This document shows positions 1 through 13,256 of a stretch of DNA of 57,183 nt, piece after piece. The position numbers and the translations under genes are program-made. This stretch comes from Acephala macrosclerotiorum. Taxonomy: Eukaryota; Ascomycota; Leotiomycetes; Helotiales; Mollisiaceae. The stretch covers positions 1 through 57,183 of the forward strand of contig MU119515.1 in assembly GCA_014904845.1 (NCBI GenBank), read 5' to 3'. The notes below the pieces were generated by a model. It saw only the letters and a list, made by a program, of their open reading frames with translations, was not told where the DNA came from and made no database searches. Each line of letters opens with the position of its first letter. The stretch's first letter is position 1.

Positions 1-3000
1 GAGAAATTTTGCGATTTAAAATATTATAATTTTATTTATTATTTAAAATATTAATTTTTCATAGATTTATAATACGTTTAAATAAACGAAATAATTAAAA
101 TTATAATCGTCGCATAATATAAATTTATATCGATCGAAAATTTTATTATTTATTTAATATTATTAATAAAATCTCGTTATTTTTTTTTATTTTTTTAAAA
201 ATCGTAAAATATTTTTTATATTTTAATATTCGTACGAATTTAACGATTAATAAATATTTAAAACGTTTATATAATCGTTTAAATTTTATTTTAATTAAAT
301 AATAAATAATAAAATCAATTTTTATTATAAAAATTTTATAATTACTATAAATTAACTTTTTAAATAAATTAAATAATATTTAAAAATATTTAATCGTTTT
401 AATAATAAATATATTATTAAAATTATTGAATTTAATTTGTAATTTATTTAATTTAATATTTCGAATTTATTAAAAAATTAAATATTAGTTTTTATTAATA
501 ATAAATCGTTAAACGATATTAATATCGATTATAATATTTATAAAAATATTTAATATATAATAATTTATTAAATACAATTTTATATTAATAAATATAAAAA
601 ATAATTTTAATTATATTATATAATAAATTAATTAATAATCGAACAATTTAATAATTTTAAATTTATTAATTATATTATAAAATATTATAAAATAATTAAT
701 TAATCGTATAATATCGTTTTTGAATAAATTTTTTTTTAATAAATTTAACGACAAATTTTTTATATTTTTTAACGATATTAAAATTTAATTTTTCGAATTT
801 AATTTTAAATTAAATTATTTTATTTTTATGAAATAATTTCGATTTTTTAAAGTCGTTATATATTTTTTTTTTTTTAACGTATAATAAATATTTTAATAAT
901 TCGAATTTTCGTAAACGAAATATTTTTTTTCGTTTTAATTTATTTTTAATTTTTTATAATTAGTTTAATTATTATATCGAGTATTTTTATTGTAATATTT
1001 ACAGTTTATAAAATACGATTTTAACGTATTTTAATAAAAAAAAAATTTAATTATAAAAATTTTTTTTATTTGAAATAAAATTATATTATAAATATTTTTA
1101 TATGTAATTTAAAAATTTAATAATAATCGAAAAAGTATTTAATAATATTTTAATATATTTCAATAAATATAATAAAATTTATTACGTATAATAATTTTTA
1201 TTCGTATATTAAAACGTAAATCGAATTGTTTTTAAATTAATTTTTAATATAATATTTCAAAATATTCGAAAATTATTTTATTTAAATTTTACGTTCGAAT
1301 TATAATAAATATAATAATATTTTATTAATTAAATATTTAATTTTACAATTTTAATTATTTTATCAAAAAAAAAAGTTTTTTTTAATAAATTTTTAATAAT
1401 AAAATTTATTAGTTTTATTAATAAATATAATCGAAAACGCGTTATAATAATTTTTAAATTTAATATTTATTTTCGAATATATATCTTTAAATATTCGTAT
1501 AAATATATTTAATAAATTTTTTTTTTATAATATTTAAATTTATTATCGTAAACTTTTATAAAAATAATTAATTTTTATTAAAATTAAATATTATTTAATT
1601 TTTGTAATCGAAATTAAATATTAATCAATTAAAATTTTTTAATAATTTTTCAATTTTTAATAATAATAAAAACGATAAATTTCATTTTAAATTTTCGTTT
1701 TTTAATAATAAATTTAATAATAATATTTTATTATATATTTAAAATTGTTTTCAAAGTATTATATATTCGAATAATATTATTTATTTTATTAAAAATTTTA
1801 TAATAAATTTTAATAATTAAAAAAAAAATTTAAAAATATTAATATTTTTTTTTTAATAAAAATAATAAAAATAATAAAAAACTTTAATTTTCGAATTTAT
1901 TTTATTTTTAAATCGATTATATTTTTTTTATTTATTTATTTTATTTATTAATATTTTTAAAATTTTAATAAATCGATTTATCGATATTTATATTTTATTT
2001 ATTTATATAATTTTATATAATTTTTTTTTTATATTATTATTTTTTTTTTTTTTTTAAATTTTTTTTTTTTTTTTTTTAAAATTTTATATTTATTTTAATA
2101 TATATTATATTGAATTAAAAAATAAAAAAAACGATAAAAAAATATAATCGTATTTTCGAAAAACGTTTTATCGAATTATATTATATTTGATAAATATAAT
2201 AATTCGACGAGTTTTTATATAGAATTCATAAAAATTATTTTAAAATTATTTAATAAATTATAATAAAATACTTGTTATTAATACGCGATAAAACGTAAAA
2301 TAAAAAATTAATTAATTTTAAATCGAAAAAAATAAAACGAATATAAAATTGTAATTTTTTTTAAAAATTTAATAATTTTTTTTAATATAAATAAAATATA
2401 TTTTTCTTTTAAAAAAAAAAAATATAAAATTAAAAAAAAAATATTAAAATAATTATTATTAAAAATAATAAAAATTATAATTCGAATTATTTAATCGATC
2501 GTTTAAACGATTATTTAATTAAATCGATAATTTATACTATGAAAATAATAAATTTTAATAAATTTATTTAATAATTATTTTAAATTTTTAATAATATAAA
2601 TTTAAAATTTCGTATATTTTTTTAATATTAATTAAAATAATTTTAATTAAAAATTTTATAAAATAAATAATAATAAAAATATAAATTTAAAAAAAACAAT
2701 TTAAAAAAAAATAATATTTTATTAAATTTAATAATAATAATAATAAACGTAATTTCGAATTTAAAAAATCAAATAATTTTAATTTAATTTTTTATTAAAA
2801 TTTAAAATAATTTAAATCGTAATTTAAATTTTTTATATTTTATATAAATTTTTATTAAATTTTTTTTTTCGATTAAATTTTTTAATAAAATAAATTAATT
2901 AATAATAAAAAACTATTATAAAAATTTAAACTCGTATTATTAATATTAATAATAAAATTCGAAAAATTCGAAAATAATAAATATATTTATAAATTAAATT

Positions 3001-6000
3001 TTTATAAAAATTAATAAAAATTTAATAATAATAATTATAAATTTAAATAATATTATTAATATAATAACGTATATTAAATCAATAATAATTTTTATGAAAA
3101 TAAAATTAATTATAATAAAAAATTAAAAAAATAAAAAAAAATTTTTATTAAAAAATTAAATTTTAATTTAATATAATTCGAAATTTTAATCGAAAAAAAA
3201 TTATCGTTAATATAATTTATTTTATTAATTTTATTAAATTTTTTTTATTAAAAATCGAAAAATTTTATTAAATTTTTTTATTAAAAATCGAAGAAATTAA
3301 TAAATATAATAAATATAAAATAATTTTTTCGATTTAATTATTTATAATAAATAATTTTTCGTTTTAACGATTTATTAAAATAATTTTTACGAAAACTTTG
3401 AATAATTTTATAATAAAATATATATATGTAATAATAAAAAATAAATTAAAAATAAATAATAAATTATGTAAAATATATATCGATTTTAATTATTTTCGTT
3501 TTTTGATCGATAAAAAATAAATATAATTTATATCGAATTTATTTATCGATAAATTCGAATTAATTATAATTTTAAAAATCGATAAATTAATAAAATTTAA
3601 TAAACGAATTATTTTTATAATATATATATTTAAAATAATTAAAAAATAAAAAATATTTAATAAAATTAAAATTCGTATATAAATAATTAAAAATTTCGAT
3701 TTTAAATTTTTTTTAAATAACGAGTTTTTATATTTATATTAAAAAAAATTAAACTATAAAAATTATATATTTATTATCGATTTATACGAGAATTTAATTA
3801 TATCGATTCGAGTTTTTATAAAAAGTTTTTATATTAAAAAAAAAATTTATACGTGAAAAATATTATAATTTTATTTTGAAAAATTATTATAATATTAATT
3901 ATATATTTTTTATTATTTAAAAATCGTTAATTTGTATTTAATATTTATAATATTATTATAAATAAAATAAATTTTATTATTATTATAAATTTAAATTTTA
4001 TTAATTTATTAATTAAATAAAAAATTAAATTAAAAATATATTAAAAATACGAAAAAACCGATTATTATATAATCGAATTAATTTCGAACGAAAACGAATA
4101 AAATTCGAACGAAATTATTATATTTATAAATAAAAAAATATTAAATAATAATTAATTATTTTTTAATAATATTATTAAATTAATCGACGTTTTAAAAATC
4201 GTATTAAATAATAACGTTTATATATACGCTATAAATTTAAAATTCGTAATTTAATTCGAGATTTTAATTAACGAATTTATAATTTATTAAATTAATAAAA
4301 GTTTTATCGATTTTTTATTTAAATTATATATATTCGTTTTATTAATCGAAAATTAATAAAATATAAAAATCGTTGATAATAAATATTTTATTAATATAAA
4401 AAATTAAAAAATTATTAATAAAATATTCGATATTATATATAATAAAAATAAATTCAAATAAATAATTTAATTAATATTTTTCGATTATTTCGTATTTATA
4501 ATTTAAAAAATAATTAAAAGTAAATTATATTCTCATTTTATTATTAATATAAAATTTATTAATAAAACAACGATTTTCGACTCGTATTTAATATCGTATT
4601 CAAAAAAAATTATAAAAACTTTTAAAAATATAATTTATATTATAATTATTAAAATAAAATTACTATTATTAATTATTGCGATTTAAATCGTTTTAAAATA
4701 ATTTTTTAAAAATTTAAAAAAAAATTTATTTACGTTTAACGAATTATAAATATAAAATTTTAATTATATTATTATTTTATTAATATTTTTATTATTAATA
4801 TAATCGTTTTTTTAAAAATATTAAAAAATTATTTTTAATATTTATATAAAATTTTTATTTTATTCGTAAAAATATATTTATATTTATTTTTATTAAATTC
4901 TTTTTTAAATTATTTATCGATTTATTTTTTTAATTATCGTATAAATAAATTTAAAATATTTATAATCGAAAAACGAATAATAATAATTAAAAAAAAAAAA
5001 TTTTTTTAAGATTTTAAAATTTTTAAAAATATATTTAAAAATAATAAATTAATTTTGATTTTATATATTGTTTTATATATAAATATTAAAATTATTATAA
5101 TAATATAAAATATAAATATTTATATTTAAAAAAAAACTTATAAAAAAAATTCAAAAAAAAAAATTTTTACGCGCGTATTATATAAAAGTTTACAAATTAA
5201 AAAAAAATATCGTAAAAAAATTTTTAAATTTATTTATTAAATAAACGTATATTAATTTATTATAATTTAAATAAATTTATTTTTTAAAAAATTAATATTT
5301 TTAAAAACGATTTTAAAATTATAATTTTTTATTTTAAAAAAAATTATATTTTAATTTAAACTTTTTTAATTTATTAATTTTTACGATTTAATTTATATTA
5401 TTTTTAAATAAATTAATTTTTTTTAACGAAAAATATTATTATTTTATTAAACTCGAAATAATATATTTAATATATATTTATAAAAAATTTCGAATTCTAA
5501 TTTAAAATAATAAATATTTTATTTAAATTTTTTTATTTATTTTTAATATTATTAAAATTAATATAAAACTTATTACGATTTTTAAATATTTTTTTTAATT
5601 TAATTTTAAAAAATTAAATATTATATTAAATATTTTAAATAAATTTAAATTTAATTTTTTTTATTTTTTATAAAATAATTTATTATTTTATATTTTTTAT
5701 AAAAATTTTAATTATTTTTATATTTTAAAAATTATATTTTACGATATTTTTTTAAAAATTTATAATAAATATTATTTTATTTTTAAAAAAATAAAATAAA
5801 AATTATCGAATTTTATAATTTATAAATCAATAAAAAAATTAATTAAATATTTAATTTATTATTTAAATTATTTTTATAATAAAATTTTACGATTTTTAAT
5901 ATACGATTTTTTATAATTAATTTGTATGAAGTTAAAAAATTTTATAATAATTATAATTAATTTTATTTTTAATTTTTTAATTATAAAAACGATTATTTTA

Positions 6001-9000
6001 TAAAATATTAAAAATTTCGATTTTTTCGATTATTTAATATCGATATTTTATAAATTCTTTAAAAAAAAACTATTTATTTTAAAATATATTATATATATAA
6101 TCGAAAATTAAATTAAAATTATAATTATAATATTTGTATTTTATAATTAAAAAATATTAAATAATATTATTTTAATCGAAATAAAAAATTCAATTTCGAA
6201 TTTTAATAAATTATTTTTAAATTTATAAATATAAAACTATAAATATTTATCGTTTAATATTTACAAATAAATAAATTATTAAAACGAATTATATAAAAAA
6301 TTAAAATCGATTTTTATTATTTTATTATATTTTATTTCGATTAATTATAAACGAATTATATTATTTTATATTAAATCGTTATTAATAATATATTTATAGT
6401 AATTATTAATACTAATTTAAATAAAATTATTATCGATTATAAAACGAATATAATTTTATTATTTTTATATAAATTAAATTTTTTTAATATTTTTAAAATT
6501 ATTTGAAAATTTTATTAATAAAACGTATAATTAATTATTAATTTCATTGTTATATTTATTAAATAATAATACGATTTTAAATATAAATCGTTTATAATAA
6601 ATATCAACGATTTAATATATATTAAATTTTATAAAAATTATAATTATTTAAATTATTTAAATTATTTAAATTTAAAATTAATAAAATAATAAATTGATTT
6701 TTTTTTATTAAAAAACGTATTAATCGTTTTATATATAAATTATAATTATTTTTATCGTTGATTTATATTTCGTATTAAAAAATAAAAATTCGTATAATAA
6801 ATTAAAATTAAATACTATAAAATTAATCGATATCGATTTAAACGACGAATATAATAACGATTAAAAAATTTAAAAATTTAAAAAAATCGTTAATAAAAAA
6901 TATATTTAATATAATAATAAAAATAATCTCAAATATTTAATTAAATAAAAAAATTATAATAACGTATAAAATTAATAATATAAAATCAAATTATTTAAAA
7001 ATATAATCGAATTTATTTAAAAATACGAAATTTACGTATTAAAATTTTTAATTCGAATTTGTATACGTATTCGTTTAAAAAATTAATTTCGAATTTAATA
7101 ATAAAAAATTAAATAATTATATAAATCTCGAAATCGTTTTAAAAAATAATCAATTTAAAAAAATTTATATAATTTTAATCGATTAAAAAATTTTATTTTT
7201 AAATTTATTATATTTATTTTATTTATTTATAATTTATTTATTTTAATTTTTTTTATATAATATTTTTATTTTTAATAATTATAATAATTTAATTTTATTA
7301 ATAATAATAATAATTTTTAAAATCGAAATTATTTAATTTTATTATACGTTTATTTTTATAAAATAATATATAGCGTTTAATAACGACGATTTTAACGTTT
7401 ATAAATTTTTAATTTTCGATATAAATTTTATTAAATTCGAAAATTTTTTATTTATTTTCGACGTATAAAAACAATATATTTTATTGTTTTTATTAAACGA
7501 CGAATTATATAATATTATTTAATATTTAATTTTTTTTAATTTAATTTTAAATAAAAATAATATATTCGTTTTTAATTAAAAAATATTTTATAAATTTTAT
7601 TATAAATATAAAAAAAATATTATTTAAATTTAATAATATTTTATTAAATTTTTTTATAATATATTAATTTTTTTAAATATATATAAAAAAAATTTTAAAT
7701 TTTTTTTTAATAAAAAAATATAAATTTAATATTTTAATTAAAAAACGATAAAAATTTTCAAAAAATTAATAAAAATTTTTTTTTATATAAAATAATATCG
7801 AATTATTTATCGAAAATTTTTTAATAATAAATTATTTATTTAATTTTAAATCGATAAATTTTATATTAAATATAACGATTTTTTTAATAATTTAAAATTT
7901 TTTATCGAATAATTATTTATTAAATTAAATAAAAACAAATTTAAAAACGTTAAATTTATTTTAAATTTAAATAATTTTTATATTTATTTATTTATTTATT
8001 TAATAAATTAAAAACGAATTCGAACGTAAAATTTTATTTTAATCGAATTAATTTTATTTTAATTAAACGTTAATAAAATCTTTAAAATAATAAAATAAAT
8101 ATAAAAAATTAAAATTAAAATAATTCGAAAATTAAATTATAAAATATATTTAATAATAATTTAATTAATTAAAATTATAAATAATATCTTAATAAACGTT
8201 TTAATAATAAAATTTTTAATATTTAAAAATACAAAATTAATTATTAAAATTAATATTAAAAATTATAATTTTTTATTATAATTCGTAAAAAAAAAATTTT
8301 AAATTATATTAAAAATAATATAAAATATAAATTTAAAAATAATATAAACAAATTATTTCGTTTTATAAAATAATTTAAAATCGAATAATATTTATTATTT
8401 AAAATTTCAATAAAATTAAATTTTTATTATTAATTTAATTATTTTTAAAAATTAAATATTATAATAATTAATAATAATAAATTTAATATTTTTAAAATGC
8501 GTATATAAATTATATCGATTATTATAATAAATTACGTGATAATTAATTTAAATATTTTATAATTATTATTATTAAAATAAAATAAAATCGATTAAAAATA
8601 TTTAAAATAAACGTAATAAATATTAATAAAAAAATCGAAAACAAAAACGTAAAATTTAATAAAATTATTATTTTTAAAAAAATATAATTTATTTTTTAAT
8701 ATAAATACAATAAAAATTAACGATTTAAATTAATTATATAAATATTAAAAAGTATTATAAAATTTATTAACGAATATTTTTAATATTAAAATTTAAAAAA
8801 AATAAAAATCGATTAATAAATATATTAAAAAATTTATTTTAAAAAAAATAATATTTTAAAATTTTTAAAAAAATTTATTCGATTTTATTTTGAACGAAAT
8901 ATTAATTAAAATAAAAAAATTAATCGAAATAATTAATAAAATTTTAAAAATACGATTTTATTATTTTCAAAATATAAAAAATTAATAAAAATCGTAATAT

Positions 9001-11160
9001 GAAAAATATTTTAATTTTAAAATTTTAAAATATATTAAAAAATTTAGAAATATATTTATATGAAATATTTTATTATTAAATTTATAAATATTTATTTTAA
9101 AATATAATAAAATAAAAATTTCAATAACGAATTAAATTTTTTTTTTATAAAACGATTTTTAAATAATTAAATTAATAATATATTATTTTTAAATTAATTT
9201 CGAAAAAAATAATTTTAATATATAATAATATTATTTATTATTTATATTATAATTATTTTAATTTTATTAATAATATATTTTTAATCATTTTATATTTTAT
9301 TAAAAAAAATTTAATTATTATTTAAATAATCTTTTGTAAATATAATATTAATAAAATTAAAATTATATATAATTTATTTAATCGATATTCGTTTTAATAA
9401 ATTAATATAAAATTTCGTTAAAATATTATATTAATTTATAAAATCGATATTTTAATTTTTAAAATTAATATTTTTATTTTTTAAATATATTAAATTCAAT
9501 TATATTATATAAATATTAAATATATTTAACGTTGATAAATTTTATATATTCGATTATTATATTAATATTAAAATTTATTATTTTTTTTAAATTTTTCAAA
9601 ATTTTATTAACGAATTAATATAAAAAAAATACGAAAATTATTAATAAAACGATAAAAAATCAATTAAAAAATAAAAATTTTATAATTATAAAAATAAAAA
9701 ATTAATATTAAAATTATTAAAAACGAAAAATATAATTACGAATTTATAATTATTTTAAATTTTAAACAAAATAAAAAAAATAAAAATAAATTTATTTTAT
9801 AAAAACGTAAAAAATTTTTAAAAAACGATATTTTATTATATAAAAAAATTTGAAATTAAATAATATAATTTAATTTTTATATTGTAATTTTATAAAATAA
9901 ATTATTTTTTCAATAAAAAATAAAAATAATATTTTATTATATATTAAAAATAATAACGTATAAATTAATTTAAAAATATAATAATTAAATATTATATATT
10001 TATAAATTAAAAATATTATTAAAAATTAATATTTATTATAAAAATATTAAAAATATTTTTAAAATTATATAAAATTTAAATAAAAAAAATATTTTAATAT
10101 TAAACGTTTTAAAAATTTAAAATTTAAATATATATAATATATTTATAATAAAAATTAATAATATTATTATAAATAATATATTAATTATTATAAAAAAAAT
10201 TTATTTAATTAAAAAATTTTTTATTAAACGTTTATAAATATTATATAATAATTTATTAATTAAATCTTTTAATTTATTATTATAATTTTAAATATAATTT
10301 TATAAAATTATTAAAAAAATTATAAAAAAATATTAAAAATTTAAATTATTATTAATAAAATAAATTTTTTTAATTAAATATAAAATTATTAAATTTATTT
10401 ATAAATTGTTAAAAATTTTAATTTAATATATTTTAATAAATTTAATAAAATAACGACGTATTAAAATTATATTAATTTTTTATAAAAGTTTTTTATTATA
10501 ATTTATTTTGTTTTTCGATTTTTTATAAATATAATAATAATATTTTTTTATTTTTTTATAATTTTAATATTTTATTTATAATTCGTTTTAAATTTATTAT
10601 ATTTTTTTTTTATATTTTTAATAAAATTTTATATTAAATTAAATTTTTATTATAAAAATTTTATTATTTTTTTTTTATATATTAATTATATTAAATTTTT
10701 TTATAATAATAAAAATTAATTAAATATATAATTTATTTTTTAAAATTAAAAAAAATTAAAATAAATATTAATCGTAAAATAATTATAATTATATTATTAA
10801 AAAATAATAAAATTAATTATTTTTTTATAATTTATAATATTTTATTGTATTTAATTAAATATTAATATTTATTATAATTTATAAAAAATATATTCAATTT
10901 ATTAATTCGATTTAAAAAATACATAAATCGAGATTAAATAACGACGTAAAATCGTTATATAAATCGAATCGACTTAGTAATTTTTAAAAAAAATTTAAAA
11001 ACGAATAATATTATAAAATATAATTATACGTTATAAAAAAAAATAATACGCGATATAATTATTTATTTTTAATATAAGAAAATTTTATTTGATTTTTAAA
11101 ATAATTATTATATAATTTTCAAATTAAATAAATTATCGTATTTTGAAGAATTATATTATC
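1..11160. other. AT-rich decayed desert, CpG-restricted residual GC
   Basis: No gene is supportable here: stops occur densely in all frames and no reading frame of useful length exists. By eye G+C is only around 5-10%, and most remaining C is followed by G, so nearly all residual GC is CpG. The pattern fits near-saturated C-to-T change on both strands with CpG spared. Ancestral content, presumably repeats, is unreadable. The tract ends abruptly near 11,160, where normal-composition DNA begins. It could be a RIP-degraded transposon nest, part of a centromere, or a subtelomeric isochore; the sequence does not decide between these. Confidence 0.9.
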
Positions 11161-11560
11161 TTAGTACTGCGGTTTGCCCTCTTGAGTTTGGCGCCCGGCG
11201 CTTTAGGAAAGGTGCGTACACGGGCCAGCCGCCGCTTTCAACGTCTCTGTACTAAAATTAGTAAGGTCAAACCTTAATATTAACCCTCAGACATCTCCCG
11301 CGAACCCCAAGCGCGTTGACTACGAACGAACTTCAACACCAGCACTCGGTATAGTTTACGAACTCGTCGGTGCTGCTTGTTAAGGGCAGTATCAAACAAT
11401 AAATAAGATTAATGCTACTGCTTTATAGATTTTATTGATTTGGCTGCTGTTTCCTGTTGCTTCTGCCCCCTATGTTACATAGACTCTCTTGAATGAACAC
11501 TGTGATAAGGAAGCATCCTGCGAGTTCTTAAAAAACCTCTATCTAAACATTTCCTTCATA
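11161..11560. other. Island edge, non-coding
   Basis: This normal-composition stretch lies between the AT desert and the 3' end of the HNH gene and presumably includes that gene's 3' UTR and terminator. I see no open frame with coding character. Two small inverted repeats are visible: AAGGT/ACCTT near 11,264-11,276, followed directly by TTAATATTAA, and CAGCAC/GTGCTG arms near 11,340-11,376. I cannot assign a function to either. Confidence 0.5.
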
Positions 11561-12961
11561 CTATGTAAGCATTCCTGGGTCAGGGTTACATAACACTTCT
11601 TTTTGGTGTCCTTCCGCTTCCTCCGTGTGATGCTTGGAACCCTCTATAGGGAGTAGGTTAACTTTACGCAGAAGTAGTGGATAATCTGCCGAATCAAGGT
11701 CAGATATAAAGGATGCATCCCATATTTCGTCAAGTTCTAAATTAGGAACGGCCGAGTCCGAGTCATCTCCCCAACCTGCTTCGTACGGAACGGCAGCACC
11801 AGCCATTCCCACCACACGCGTTAAGAACCACTGCAGCTCAAGGAGTATGAAACTTGGTAGTGGTCTCTCTGCTGCGTCGTCGGTTTTGAGCTCGATAAAG
11901 TCGCCGGATTTGATGCGTTCGCCTCTGTCATTATACAACATGGTGTTGCCGTAGTCAAAGGCTCCCTCGTTGCGATCGAGGTCCCTGGTGGAAAAAGGTG
12001 TAGTCAAAAGACTCATTGTTGCTTGAGTGTCGTTTTGTTTCTTTTGCCAGAAAAACTGGACTTTTAAGGTGGTGTTATTATCGTCTACAGATATTGGTTT
12101 AAGGGCAAATGCCCCCCGATTCCATTGGACGTATGCGACCTTTGATAATGTTATCAGGTTGTCAACTCTTTCGCCGCCTGATTTAGATAGGCCTCCTGGG
12201 AATAGTTCTGCTTCCCAAGCAACAACTTTCTCCTTTGGCCAAAAGTTCTTTAGGTGGTCCCAGAATGTGTGCCGCGCCCCAAAGATATCATCTTCCGAAT
12301 CTTTTAGCCAGCAGAACGGATAGATATGTGCCACGTCAACAGCTGAGTCGCTAGTAAGAACACAACAACCGCCGTCTCGTTGTTTAGCCTATAATATATA
12401 AGTTTCAAAAGTAGCGTGTTTTGCATAGTAAGCTTACCAAGGCTGTAGCCGCCTGACTCCGACGTAATAATTGTGGGCTGGCTTCTATATCTCCAGGCGA
12501 ATCGGTGGTCTTCTGTCTCTTAGCGGCTGGTGAACCAGCAGGGGACGAGCCCAAGTCTGACAACCTTTTCGGTGTCGTGTTGCGTGACGGCGTCTTAGCA
12601 CTCTGAGTCCCTATAAAACATTAGTTATGAAGAAGGAATAAGACCTATTTTACTTACAATGCAGTATCATGGTGTAAGTCTGTCCAGCAATAATACGAGC
12701 TTTCTCAGGGTATATGCGAGCAAACTCGGCCAATTCTCCAAGTGTCTCGAGGTCGCATATTTGGCAGGCAGCCCAAAAGTACTGTGGCGCACCACCAATT
12801 GCTTCTTGGAGGCGCTCTAGCAGGGCGACTCGTTCTGGGCTGGGAATATTGAAGTCTTCCATAGCTTTACTGAGGGTGTGGTGGCAAGGTGAAGAGAGGT
12901 CTTCGTGGTATGATGAATTGAAGGCGCGATTTGGGGTACTGTGCAGCGCTGGCGGCCGCAT
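11561..12961 (-). CDS. HNH-endonuclease domain protein (fungal HNH_2 type)
   Basis: Three exons by eye: 12961-12658, 12610-12438 and 12388-11561, giving 434 aa. Both introns (47 and 49 bp) start with GTAAG and end with TATAG; the first has a CTAAT branch point, and all phases agree. The N-terminal about 100 residues are helical. A Ser/Pro-rich linker carries a basic KRQK-like patch that could be a nuclear signal. The HNH core begins at RDGGCCVLT (about 163-171), followed by VDVAHIYPF with His180, then NLITLS (Asn236) and the FALKP tail typical of the fungal family. Such proteins are predicted nucleic-acid nucleases; most are uncharacterised. The position where the family normally has the third motif His reads Tyr245 (AYVQW), so activity may be impaired. 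An internal Met34 is an alternative start. It is divergent from the caspase gene. Confidence 0.85.
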
Positions 12962-13256
12962 GGCGCGTTTCCTAATGCAGAATCGCCGACATTACTATTT
13001 TAACAGTAAGACGGTCACAATAAGCGAGCGGTGGAGGCTGCGTAAAACAGCGACTAAACTACCGGATTCGGCAGCGTAAACCGTAGTAGTTAGACTTATT
13101 ATAATATATTGGAATATTATAAGATGCGGCTAGAGACGGCTAATCCCGGCGCCTGGATTTATTCTAGCGTGATTAGGCACCCGTGGTATGATCTCAACGA
13201 TATGTTGCAACATTCTTCCAAGCTGGTCCGTAGTTTAGCAGCTCTGATTCTTTGAA
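12962..13256. promoter_or_regulatory. Shared divergent promoter, HNH / caspase genes
   Basis: This 295-bp gap separates two divergently transcribed start codons, so both promoters must lie here or overlap. An inverted repeat of 9-bp arms, TTATAATAT at 13,099-13,107 and ATATTATAA at 13,114-13,122 with a 6-bp spacer, sits near the middle. It could be a dyad operator or simply an AT-rich core promoter. Nothing else is evident. Confidence 0.45.

Noticed and set aside
12027..13079. Plus-strand frames opposite the HNH gene
   Set aside because: They are antisense shadows; the spliced minus-strand model carries recognisable family motifs.
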